Shown here: one piece after another, positions 1 to 6,009 of the stretch
How the letters are laid out: every line of letters starts with the position of its first letter
How positions within the stretch are numbered: position 1 is the first letter of the stretch
Assembly: GCA_017389885.1 (NCBI GenBank)
Contig: JAFPDR010000133.1
Location: forward strand, 1 to 6,624
Direction of reading: 5' to 3'
Length of the DNA: 6,624 bases
Source: Kiritimatiellia bacterium
GTDB lineage: Bacteria; Verrucomicrobiota; Kiritimatiellia; RFP12; UBA1067
The notes under the pieces: generated by a model
Database searches by the model: none
What the model was told of the DNA's origin: nothing
Seen by the model: the letters and a program-made list of their open reading frames with translations, nothing else
Program-made: the position numbers and the translations under genes

Positions 1-1
1 G

Positions 2-1243
2 AACGTGCTGGACACCGCGGACGCGCGCTACGAGGACGCGCTGAACGCGTCGTTCCGTCCGGTGATTCGCCCCGAGAACAGGCTCAACGCCGTTTTGGTG
101 CGCGACGTGACCTCGCGCATGGAGATGTACGAGAGGATCATCAAGAAGCTGGACGTGCCGCAGAAGCTCGTGGAGATCGCCGTAACGGTGATCGAGCTCT
201 CGAAGAAGGACGCGCTCGACTGGCAGCTGTCCCTCAAGGCGTCGGGATCGCACCGCGAGATGTCCGGCACGGCCGGACAGAACGCCGGCAACCTCTTCGA
301 CGAGGCCTCGCTCGGCGGGAAGGGCCTCGCCGGGGCGCTCTCGTACCTCGGCAAGGAGGTCCAGGTGTCCGCTTCGCTCACGGCGCTCAAGGAGAAAGGC
401 AAGGCGCGCAGCATCTCGCGCACGTCGCTTCTCACGGTCAACAACCTCGCCGCGCAGATGAGGGACTCCCAGAGCTACCACGTGCGCGTGATCGGCACGG
501 AGGTCGCCAACCTCTCCGAGGTCTCCGCGGGCACGACGCTGCAGATCAAGCCGAGGATCGTCGCAGCCCCCTCCACGAACGTCGCGAACCAGGTGTGGCT
601 CTCGCTGCGCCTCGAGGACGGCGGGTTCGAGTCGATCGCGGTGGACTCGATGCCCATGACGCGCAGTTCGACGCTTCAGACGCAGACCGCGGTGTTTGAG
701 GACGAGTCGATAATGCTGGCGGGCTACCTGAGGGACATCGAGGAGTCCGGCGGCTGGGGAATCCCGTATCTCAGGGACATCCCGTGGATCGGCTGGATCT
801 TCGGCGGCGCGTCCGTCAAGAAGGAGACCGTCCAGCGCATGTTCATCATCTCCCCGCACATCGTGGACCTCGACGCGGAGATGCTCGCGCGGCTGCAGTC
901 CACCCGCCTCAGGGACATCGAGGAGGCCGAGCAGATGGAGGACGACGCGGATGCGAGCGACGGCGAGCGCAGGCGCCGCGACCTCGAGCGAGACGACGCG
1001 CGCCGCCGCCGCGAGGAGCGCGACGACGATCTGTACGAGCGCCGCAAGGCGGAGATACGCCACATCCAGGAGCTGCGCAAGCTGGACCGCAGGAGGAAGC
1101 AGAGGTACCTCTCCGAGGAGATAAAGGCGTGGAGGGAGATCGAGCGCGCGGAGCGCGAGAGGCTTGAGGCCGAGGCGCAGGCCGCCGCGGCCGCGGAGTT
1201 CGCCGAGGAGGAGTCGAAGAAGGAGGGGAAGACGGAGGAATGA
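2..1243 (+). CDS. sctC: Type III secretion outer-membrane secretin SctC (YscC family), 5' partial, with long charged C-terminal tail
   Basis: This encodes the C-terminal part of the T3SS secretin, the outer-membrane ring through which substrates leave the cell. The frame is open to the left edge, so the signal peptide and first N-domains lie outside; the GTG at 5 is not a credible start. Counting residues from that GTG, 1-50 look like the end of an N-domain (NAVLVRD, then a YERIIKKLD helix). Residues 55-290 are the secretin homology domain: VEIAVTVIELS, the SRTSLLTVNN strand, and the hallmark GIPYLRDIPWIGWIFG at 252-267, followed by RMFIISPHIVDLD. The motif after the LAGYLRDIEES segment is typical of secretins. 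Residues about 291-412 form an unusual tail dominated by Arg, Glu and Asp and predicted helical, ending in an Ala run and KEGKTEE. The T3SS assignment rather than a type II secretin rests mainly on the neighbours (sctW, sctV, sctD) and the pattern of the N-domain. Confidence 0.93.
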   Translation, partial: NVLDTADARYEDALNASFRPVIRPENRLNAVLVRDVTSRMEMYERIIKKLDVPQKLVEIAVTVIELSKKDALDWQLSLKASGSHREMSGTAGQNAGNLFDEASLGGKGLAGALSYLGKEVQVSASLTALKEKGKARSISRTSLLTVNNLAAQMRDSQSYHVRVIGTEVANLSEVSAGTTLQIKPRIVAAPSTNVANQVWLSLRLEDGGFESIAVDSMPMTRSSTLQTQTAVFEDESIMLAGYLRDIEESGGWGIPYLRDIPWIGWIFGGASVKKETVQRMFIISPHIVDLDAEMLARLQSTRLRDIEEAEQMEDDADASDGERRRRDLERDDARRRREERDDDLYERRKAEIRHIQELRKLDRRRKQRYLSEEIKAWREIERAERERLEAEAQAAAAAEFAEEESKKEGKTEE

Positions 1244-1875
1244 CGGATGCCGCGACGATAGCGGGCGGATTCGCCGAAGTCGAAGCCGGGGCCTATCTTG
1301 CGGGCCGCGGCCAGCCGGCGGCTTGCCTCGGCGACGCAGTGCGTCGCCGCAGGAAGGGCTTCTTCCTGCGCGACCGCGGCTCGCTCGACCTCGTCGCGAC
1401 GAGCGGCCGCGCGTGGTTCGCCGACTCGTCCCGTCCGTTCCTCACGCACATCCCCTGCGCCGCCCCCGTAAGCGCCGTTTCGGCGAAGGTGCTCGTCGCG
1501 CCCGAGTCCGCGCGCTCAGGGGCGGATCTCGTCAGGGTCGTCCCGATGAGCATGAAGGGCGCGCTCTGCGTTACGTCGTTCGAGAAGGAGTGGATCGTCA
1601 CGGCGACGGCGAGCCGCACGACGCGCATCTCCGTGGAGGACGGCGGAACGCTCTCCGTGAGGCCGGGCGCGGTCGTGGCGTGGACTGGGCGGCGTCCGAC
1701 GGGATACATCCGCCGGCTCGGGATATGGGACATTCTCCTGCCGCGCTCGCCGCGCGAGCTCGTGCTGCATTTCCACGGACCGTGCGTCGTCTGGACTGAA
1801 GGCGCGGCGCCCCGGCTTTCGGCTTTTCAGCTTTCGGCCTTCAACTCTGCGAACAGGAGGGCCTATGGCGTTTGA
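1240..1875 (+). CDS. Uncharacterised 211-residue protein inside the T3SS operon; possibly AIM24-like beta-rich domain
   Basis: I do not firmly recognise this gene. Its ATG overlaps the sctC stop (ATGA), which suggests translational coupling, and its end overlaps the sctW start by 11 bases. It has no signal peptide and no membrane segment, so it is probably cytoplasmic. The sequence looks beta-rich. Residues 100-188 recall the AIM24/TRAP-like fold by eye: alternating hydrophobic strands (GALCVTSF, EWIVTATA), then GGTLSVRPGAVVAWTG at 135-150, IWDILLP at 162-168 and ELVLHFHGPCVVWTEG at 173-188. The last two resemble the 'Ge.l.Vrpg.vvA' and 'l.f.G.G.vw' pattern of that family. Residues 31-80 contain a basic RRRRK patch and further short strands. 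The last ~20 residues (LSAFQLSAFN, then SANRRAYGV) are translated from a low-complexity intergenic-type repeat and are unlikely to belong to the fold. The family call is tentative; the reality of the gene is supported by coupling on both sides and coding-like composition. Confidence 0.72.
   Translation: MTDAATIAGGFAEVEAGAYLAGRGQPAACLGDAVRRRRKGFFLRDRGSLDLVATSGRAWFADSSRPFLTHIPCAAPVSAVSAKVLVAPESARSGADLVRVVPMSMKGALCVTSFEKEWIVTATASRTTRISVEDGGTLSVRPGAVVAWTGRRPTGYIRRLGIWDILLPRSPRELVLHFHGPCVVWTEGAAPRLSAFQLSAFNSANRRAYGV
1815..1846 (-). repeat. Degenerate GTTGAAAG-type repeat, inverted, inside the 3' end of the unknown gene
   Basis: Read on the - strand this is a run of units such as AGTTGAAGG, CGAAAGCTGAAAAG and CCGAAAGC, the same style of purine-rich repeat found at 3816-3863 and 5964-6006 but in opposite orientation and with more G+C. 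On the + strand it is translated as LSAFQLSAFN, which ends the preceding gene. It lies just before the sctW ribosome binding site. It may be an insertion that extended the upstream reading frame. Confidence 0.65.
1855..1860 (+). promoter_or_regulatory. Strong ribosome binding site for sctW
   Basis: A perfect AGGAGG lies four bases before the ATG at 1865. It fixes the sctW start even though that start overlaps the end of the upstream gene by 11 bases. The site follows directly on the inverted repeat. Confidence 0.8.
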
Positions 1876-3046
1876 CGCGGCACAGATTCTCCGGCAGACG
1901 TACGCGGCGGGGGCGGAGGCGGCGCAGATGGCGCAGAGCCTCGCGCGCGAGGAGCCCGCGCCCGCGCAGGTCCAGCGCGGGGAAATAAACGGCACGTCTT
2001 TCGTCGTCGAGAGCGATCCGCTCGCGGAGCTGCAGGACTCGATGGAGGAGCTTTCGTTCCAGTTCGAGGAGAAGACCGCGAAGAAGCTCGCCGAGCGCAA
2101 GATGGGTCCGCTGCAGGGAATGCGCGCGTCGTTCATCAAGGCGCTCGAGGCGTGGCGCGCGCTGATGCCGGACATGCCCGGCAACGACGCCCTGAAGAAG
2201 ACGATGCAGAACATCCGCGAGATGCTCCGCAGCGGCAGCTTCGCCGGGCACGGCGCGGACTCGCTCCTGAGGGAGCTTGCGCGCGAGTCGACGGACCCGA
2301 GCCACCAGTTCGCGATGCTCGACCTCATGGAGCAGATGCTCGGCGAGGGCGAGACGGAGCTCCGCGAGCTCGTGCGCCAGGCGCGCTCGCAGCTGATGGA
2401 GGCGAAGGGCGCGGAGATCAAGGCGGGCATCAACCTCGCGGAGGAGGTGAACGCGCGCGCGGCGACTCCGGGCGAGATGCAGGAGCTGCGCGACATGTAC
2501 CGCAGCGAGGTGATAGGCTTCACCAAGCCGCAGGACTGCTTCCGCTCGCTCATGGCGAACCGCGGCCCCGGCGCGCTGCAGGACGCGATTTCGTTCCTCA
2601 TCGCCGGCTGCGGGGCGGACCTCAAGTCGTCCAGTCCGTCGATGGATTCCGCGGCCCTGGGGCGCATCCTCACGGACCTCGGCTGCGTCCAGACGCTCCA
2701 GACGGTCCTCGAGAGCCTCACCCAGCTCGGCGCGCGCATGGGCCGCGAGTTCGGCGAGCCCTGCCAGCTCAACGGCGAGCAGCTCACGGGGCGCGTCCTC
2801 GACCTCACCGAGCAGGCGTACGTCGCCGCGACGGCGATCGCGCACCTCGTCGGTGACTGCGGGATGCAGAAGCTCCTCGCGCAGATGGACTTCGCGCGCG
2901 AGCTCACGAGGCTCTTCCGCAAGCTCTCGCCGCGCCTCTTCGAGAAGGAGGGCGACAGGCAGCGCCTCGTCGAGGCGGCGCAGGAGCATCTCGACGGGCT
3001 CATCGCGGAGGAGAACGAGGAGGAGGAGAAGGAGGAGGCGTCATGA
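1865..3046 (+). CDS. sctW: T3SS gatekeeper SctW (YopN-TyeA / CopN / MxiC type)
   Basis: This is a 393-residue gatekeeper, which in known systems sits at the cytoplasmic side of the export gate, holds back effector secretion until host contact and helps order translocators before effectors. Residues about 1-50 are a polar N-terminus, usually the secretion signal and chaperone-binding part. Residues about 50-290 are an all-helical HrpJ/YopN-type region, with the typical central stretch TPGEMQELRDMYR (201-213) and then GALQDAISFLIAGCGADL (236-253). Residues about 305-385 match a TyeA-type domain (QLTGRVLDLTEQAYV, then FARELTRLFRKLSPRLF). YopN and TyeA are therefore one protein, as in MxiC, InvE and CopN and unlike Yersinia, where they are separate. 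The length is normal for the fused form. The protein ends in a Glu-rich tail whose purine-rich codons also supply the ribosome binding site of the next gene. The start is set by AGGAGG four bases upstream. Confidence 0.9.
   Translation: MAFDAAQILRQTYAAGAEAAQMAQSLAREEPAPAQVQRGEINGTSFVVESDPLAELQDSMEELSFQFEEKTAKKLAERKMGPLQGMRASFIKALEAWRALMPDMPGNDALKKTMQNIREMLRSGSFAGHGADSLLRELARESTDPSHQFAMLDLMEQMLGEGETELRELVRQARSQLMEAKGAEIKAGINLAEEVNARAATPGEMQELRDMYRSEVIGFTKPQDCFRSLMANRGPGALQDAISFLIAGCGADLKSSSPSMDSAALGRILTDLGCVQTLQTVLESLTQLGARMGREFGEPCQLNGEQLTGRVLDLTEQAYVAATAIAHLVGDCGMQKLLAQMDFARELTRLFRKLSPRLFEKEGDRQRLVEAAQEHLDGLIAEENEEEEKEEAS
3033..3038 (+). promoter_or_regulatory. Ribosome binding site for the SycN-like chaperone gene
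   Basis: AGGAGG lies within the last Glu codons of sctW, four bases before the ATG at 3043. Together with the ATGA overlap this indicates coupled translation of gatekeeper and chaperone. Confidence 0.7.
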
Positions 3047-3426
3047 GGGCACCGAACTGGATAGAGGGCGTGGTGCGCGACTTCGGGCGCGGCGCGGGGA
3101 TAGACGACTTCGCGCTTAACGACCGCGGCGCGGCGGCGTTCCGCTTCGAGAACGGCTACACGCTCCGCTTCGAGTACGGCCGCGAGGAGCTCGTGCTGCT
3201 CGTGTCCGTCCCCTGCGCCAACGGTCCAGCGGCCGCCCGCCGCCTCCTCGCGTTCGCGCACCCTGACGCGCGCTTCGGCGCGCACGTGAGGGCGTGCTAC
3301 CTCGCGAAGTCAGGCTGCGCCGCGTTCGCCGTGCGCCTCGCGGCGACGGAGGTCACCATGCCGGCGCTCAACGCCGCGTTCGGCGCGCTCTGGCGCGTCG
3401 CAAAGGAATTCGGAGGTGCCGCATGA
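3043..3426 (+). CDS. sycN: SycN-like type III secretion chaperone (class I, CesT-type fold), probable partner of SctW
   Basis: This small 127-residue cytoplasmic protein has the size and strand/helix order of class I T3SS chaperones. Residues 5-20 (NWIEGVVRDFGRGAGI) form the first amphipathic helix. Residues 30-57 (AAAFRFENGYTLRFEY, then ELVLLVSV) form a beta sheet. A helix at 62-72 follows, then strands at 82-101 (ACYLAKSGCAAFAVRL) and a last helix TMPALNAAFGALWRVAKEF at 105-123. Both ends resemble Yersinia SycN as I remember it: WIE plus a short helix at the start, and a '.lP.L..AF..L.R...E' pattern at the end. Its place directly after sctW matches yopN-tyeA-sycN. In Yersinia, SycN works as a heterodimer with YscB to chaperone YopN; no YscB-like gene is visible here, so this protein may act as a homodimer or pair with a product encoded elsewhere. 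The start overlaps the sctW stop (ATGA). Confidence 0.78.
   Translation: MRAPNWIEGVVRDFGRGAGIDDFALNDRGAAAFRFENGYTLRFEYGREELVLLVSVPCANGPAAARRLLAFAHPDARFGAHVRACYLAKSGCAAFAVRLAATEVTMPALNAAFGALWRVAKEFGGAA
3412..3417 (+). promoter_or_regulatory. Ribosome binding site that decides the sctX start
   Basis: GGAGGT lies five bases before the ATG at 3423, which overlaps the stop of the chaperone gene (ATGA). This site supports 3423 over the in-frame upstream ATG at 3294, which would place 43 extra residues inside the chaperone gene. Confidence 0.75.
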
Positions 3427-3809
3427 GCCTAGGGGTGTCGCGCACAACGGAGCCGCTGAGCTTCAACACCGGAATCGGGAGCGCCTCGTTCGCCGAGGTC
3501 ATGGACACGCCCGCGGCCGGAGAGCCGCAGAAGTCGCTTCTCCCGGGCTCGACTACGGTGACCCAGGCGGTGGACGCGCTCTTCCCGACGGACCGCGCGG
3601 TGAAGGACGAGATCATGTCCGCGCTCGTCGCGGGCAACACGGCGTACCTCCGCACGCCCGGCGGGTTCAACGAGACGGCGCGGCGCACGGTCCGCACCCT
3701 GAGGGACTGCCGCACCGCGGCTGCGGACGGCGCGGCGCGGGAGATCGAGACGCTGCTCGCGGACACCGACCTCTTCGAGCACTACAGAATGGCGCTGCTT
3801 GAGACGTAG
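3423..3809 (+). CDS. sctX: YscX-like T3SS protein SctX
   Basis: This 128-residue soluble protein lies between the sycN-like gene and sctV, exactly where yscX lies in the Yersinia virA operon. YscX is about 122 residues, is itself an early T3SS substrate, binds the chaperone YscY and interacts with the export gate SctV. The N-terminal 40 residues are Ser/Thr/Gly-rich and look unstructured, as expected for a secretion signal. From residue 46 the sequence follows the YscX pattern as I remember it: a helix leading into LFPT (53-56; LYPT in YscX), a linker with a Gly and aromatic residues (GNTAYLRTPGGF, 71-82), a basic helix RRTVRTLRDC (87-96) and a terminal helix EIETLLADTDLFEHYRMALL (107-126). 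The identification combines this by-eye similarity with gene order. A different small T3SS protein remains possible. No yscY homologue follows: only 58 bases separate this gene from sctV. Confidence 0.66.
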   Translation: MSLGVSRTTEPLSFNTGIGSASFAEVMDTPAAGEPQKSLLPGSTTVTQAVDALFPTDRAVKDEIMSALVAGNTAYLRTPGGFNETARRTVRTLRDCRTAAADGAAREIETLLADTDLFEHYRMALLET

Positions 3810-3815
3810 GGGCGG

Positions 3816-3863
3816 GAAAGTTCAAAGTTGAAAGTGAGAGGTTGAAGGTTGAAGGTTTGAAAG
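3816..3863 (+). repeat. Purine-rich GTTGAAAG-type repeat between sctX and sctV
   Basis: Most of the 58-base gap is an array of imperfect 7-8 base units (GTTGAAAGT, GGTTGAAGG, GTTTGAAAG). It has about 37% G+C against GC-rich flanks and contains a single C in 48 bases. It shares GTTGAAAGT and AGAGGTTGAA with the repeat before sctD. Its last unit, TGAAAG, ends four bases before the sctV ATG, so it occupies the place of a ribosome binding site; no better Shine-Dalgarno is present. Confidence 0.85.
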
Positions 3864-3867
3864 ACGC

Positions 3868-5958
3868 ATGAAACAAAACCTGACAAATTTTGCGAATGTC
3901 TTCTCCAGGTTCGGCGACCTGGTGCTGGCCTTCCTTGTCGTCTGCATCATCGGGCTTCTCATCATCCCGCTGCCGACGCCGATGGTGGACCTCCTGATCT
4001 CCATCAACCTGATGATCTCGACGGTGATGCTGATGCTCTCGCTCTATCTGCCGCGTGCGCTCGCGTTCTCGACCTTCCCGTCGATGCTCCTCTTCACGAC
4101 GCTGTACCGGCTCGCGCTGAACGTGACCACGACGAGGCTCATCCTCCTGAAGGCCGACGCCGGCGAGATCATCTACACGTTCGGAAACTTCGTCGTAGGC
4201 GGCAACTTCGTCGTCGGCGCGGTGATCTTCCTCATCATCACTATCGTGCAGTTCGTCGTCATCGCGAAGGGCGCGGAGCGTGTCTCCGAGGTCGCCGCGC
4301 GCTTCACCCTCGACGCGATGCCCGGCAAGCAGATGTCCATCGACGCCGACCTCCGCGCGGGCGCGATCGACCAGGAGACGGCCAAGCAGCGACGCAGCGA
4401 GCTCGCCAAGGAGTCGCAGCTGTACGGCGCGATGGACGGCGCGATGAAGTTCGTGAAGGGCGACGCGATCGCGGGCCTCATCATGACGGCGATCAACATC
4501 GTGGGCGGAATCTGCGTCGGCGTGCTGATGAACGGCAAGGACGTCGCGTGGGCGGTCACGAAGTACGGCATCCTTACGATCGGCGACGGACTCGTCTCGC
4601 AGATCCCCGCGCTCCTCGTCTCGATCACGTCCGGCGTCATCGTCACTCGCGTAGGCGACGTGGACAACAAGCCGCTCGGCCAGGACATCATCGACCAGTT
4701 CTTCGCCCAGCCGAAGGCGATTCTCCTCGGCGCGGTCATGCTCGTCGCCATCGGGCTCATCCCCGGCTTCCCGAAGGTCCAGATATTCGGCCTCGCCGTG
4801 TTCGTGGCGGCCGTCGGATACAGCCTCTACCTCAAGGCGAAGATCGCGAAGGCGCGCGCGGAGAGGGCGGAGGATCCGCTCGCCGCCGCAGCGCCGTCCG
4901 AGGGCAACGCGCCGCGTCCGAAGAAGAAGGACGGCGACGATTTCTCGATGGTCACGCCGCTCACCGTTGACATCGACGCGGACATCCGCGGCGCGCTCTC
5001 CTACGAGGCGCTCAACGACCAGATCATGTCCATCCGCCGCGCCCTCTACCACGACCTCGGCGTGCCGTTCCCCGGCATCAACCTCTCGCTGAACCCGGCG
5101 CTGAAGGAAGGGCGCTACCGCCTGCTCGTCAACGAGGTGCCGGTCTCGGAGGGCGTGCTGCGCAAGGGCTGCGTCTTCGCGCTCGAGTCGCCGGAGAACC
5201 TCACCGCGACGGGCGTGTCGTTCGAGGGAGGGAAGCCGTTCCTGTCCGGATACGAGACGTGCTGGGTCAAGGCAGAGGACAAGGCGAAGCTCGACGAGTC
5301 GGGCGTGCGCTCGCTCGACCTCGGCGGAGTCCTCTCGTACCATCTCTCCGGAGTCCTCCGCCGCTACGCGCACGAGTTCCTTTCGCTGCAGGAGACGAGG
5401 CTCCTCTTCGACCACATGGAGAAGGAGGCGCCGGAGCTCGTCAAGGAAGTCCAGCGCGTGCTGCCGCTGCAGAAGATCACGGACGTCCTCCAGCGCCTCG
5501 TGCAGGAGGGCATCTGCATCCGCGACCTCAAGCGCATCACCCAGACGCTCATCGAGTGGGGGCAGAAGGAGAAGGACTCGGTCCTCCTCGTCGAATACGT
5601 GCGCTCCGCGCTTTCGCGCTACATCTCGTACAAGTTCTCGGGCGGACAGAACATCGTCGCCGCGTACCTGCTCGATCCCTCGCTCGAGGAGAAGATCAGG
5701 AAGTCCGTGCGACAGACTTCCTCCGGCTCCTACCTCGCGATGGACCCTGCGACGGTCCGCGCCATACTCGCCGTCGTCAAGCGCACGATCGGCGACCTCG
5801 CGAAGATTCCGCAGAAGCCCGTCATCATCGTTTCCGTGGACATCCGCCGCTACTTCCGCAAGATGATCGAGAAGGACTGGTACGAGCTGCCCGTCCTCTC
5901 CTTCCAGGAGCTGAGCGCGGAGATCAACATACAGCCGCTGGGGCGGTTGAAGCTGTAG
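3868..5958 (+). CDS. sctV: T3SS export gate protein SctV (YscV/LcrD/CdsV; FlhA family)
   Basis: This 696-residue inner-membrane protein is a full-length SctV/FlhA-family member. In known systems nine copies form a ring whose cytoplasmic domains receive chaperone-substrate complexes and gatekeeper, and whose membrane part is linked to proton-driven export. Eight hydrophobic segments are visible at about 16-38, 41-61, 69-92, 108-132, 198-221, 236-259, 283-301 and 304-322. Between segments 4 and 5 lies the conserved FHIPEP-family cytoplasmic loop, with RVSEVAARFTLDAMPGKQMS at 138-157 and then DADLRAG. A charged linker (325-360) with an Ala/Pro run and KKK leads to the large cytoplasmic domain at 360-696. 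This includes the DIRRYFRK segment and the terminal ELPVLSFQEL, which are typical of the family. The start codon has an A-rich first stretch (MKQNLTNFAN) and no strong Shine-Dalgarno beyond the repeat. The T3SS form rather than flagellar FlhA is supported by the neighbours. Confidence 0.96.
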   Translation: MKQNLTNFANVFSRFGDLVLAFLVVCIIGLLIIPLPTPMVDLLISINLMISTVMLMLSLYLPRALAFSTFPSMLLFTTLYRLALNVTTTRLILLKADAGEIIYTFGNFVVGGNFVVGAVIFLIITIVQFVVIAKGAERVSEVAARFTLDAMPGKQMSIDADLRAGAIDQETAKQRRSELAKESQLYGAMDGAMKFVKGDAIAGLIMTAINIVGGICVGVLMNGKDVAWAVTKYGILTIGDGLVSQIPALLVSITSGVIVTRVGDVDNKPLGQDIIDQFFAQPKAILLGAVMLVAIGLIPGFPKVQIFGLAVFVAAVGYSLYLKAKIAKARAERAEDPLAAAAPSEGNAPRPKKKDGDDFSMVTPLTVDIDADIRGALSYEALNDQIMSIRRALYHDLGVPFPGINLSLNPALKEGRYRLLVNEVPVSEGVLRKGCVFALESPENLTATGVSFEGGKPFLSGYETCWVKAEDKAKLDESGVRSLDLGGVLSYHLSGVLRRYAHEFLSLQETRLLFDHMEKEAPELVKEVQRVLPLQKITDVLQRLVQEGICIRDLKRITQTLIEWGQKEKDSVLLVEYVRSALSRYISYKFSGGQNIVAAYLLDPSLEEKIRKSVRQTSSGSYLAMDPATVRAILAVVKRTIGDLAKIPQKPVIIVSVDIRRYFRKMIEKDWYELPVLSFQELSAEINIQPLGRLKL

Positions 5959-5963
5959 GGATG

Positions 5964-6006
5964 GAACGTTGAAAGTTGAAAAGTCTAGAGGTTGAAAAGC
6001 TGAAAG
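5964..6006 (+). repeat. Purine-rich GTTGAAAG-type repeat between sctV and sctD
   Basis: This repeat fills most of the 51-base gap. Units include CGTTGAAAG, TTGAAAAG, GGTTGAAAAG and CTGAAAG, at about 37% G+C. It shares GTTGAAAGT and AGAGGTTGAA with 3816-3863 in the same orientation. Its last unit, TGAAAG, ends three bases before the sctD ATG at 6010, the same arrangement as at sctV. Confidence 0.85.
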
Positions 6007-6009
6007 AAC

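Noticed and set aside
1164..1799. Alternative + strand frame overlapping the unknown gene
   Set aside because: Its translation is dominated by Arg, Pro and Gly with no fold-like pattern; the 1240-1875 frame has the ATGA coupling and beta-rich pattern.
1516..3285. Long open frame on the - strand (589 codons) opposite sctW and the chaperone gene
   Set aside because: Same shadow effect; the translation is Arg/Ser/Ala-rich without motifs, and the + strand holds recognisable coupled genes with ribosome binding sites.
3294..3422. Upstream ATG extension of sctX
   Set aside because: The extra residues would come from out-of-frame reading of the chaperone gene and are Arg-rich; the ATG at 3423 has a good GGAGGT and the ATGA overlap.
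3810..3867. Terminator between sctX and sctV
   Set aside because: No GC-rich hairpin followed by a T run is visible; the gap is almost free of C on this strand and so can form little structure.
5964..6006. Promoter within the repeat, because TTGAAA resembles a -35 box
   Set aside because: TTGAAA is simply the repeat unit and no -10-like hexamer lies at the usual spacing; the same holds for 3816-3863 as far as I can see.
3816..6006. CRISPR array or IS ends
   Set aside because: The repeats are short, imperfect and contiguous with no unique spacers; no transposase, terminal inverted repeats or target duplication is present.
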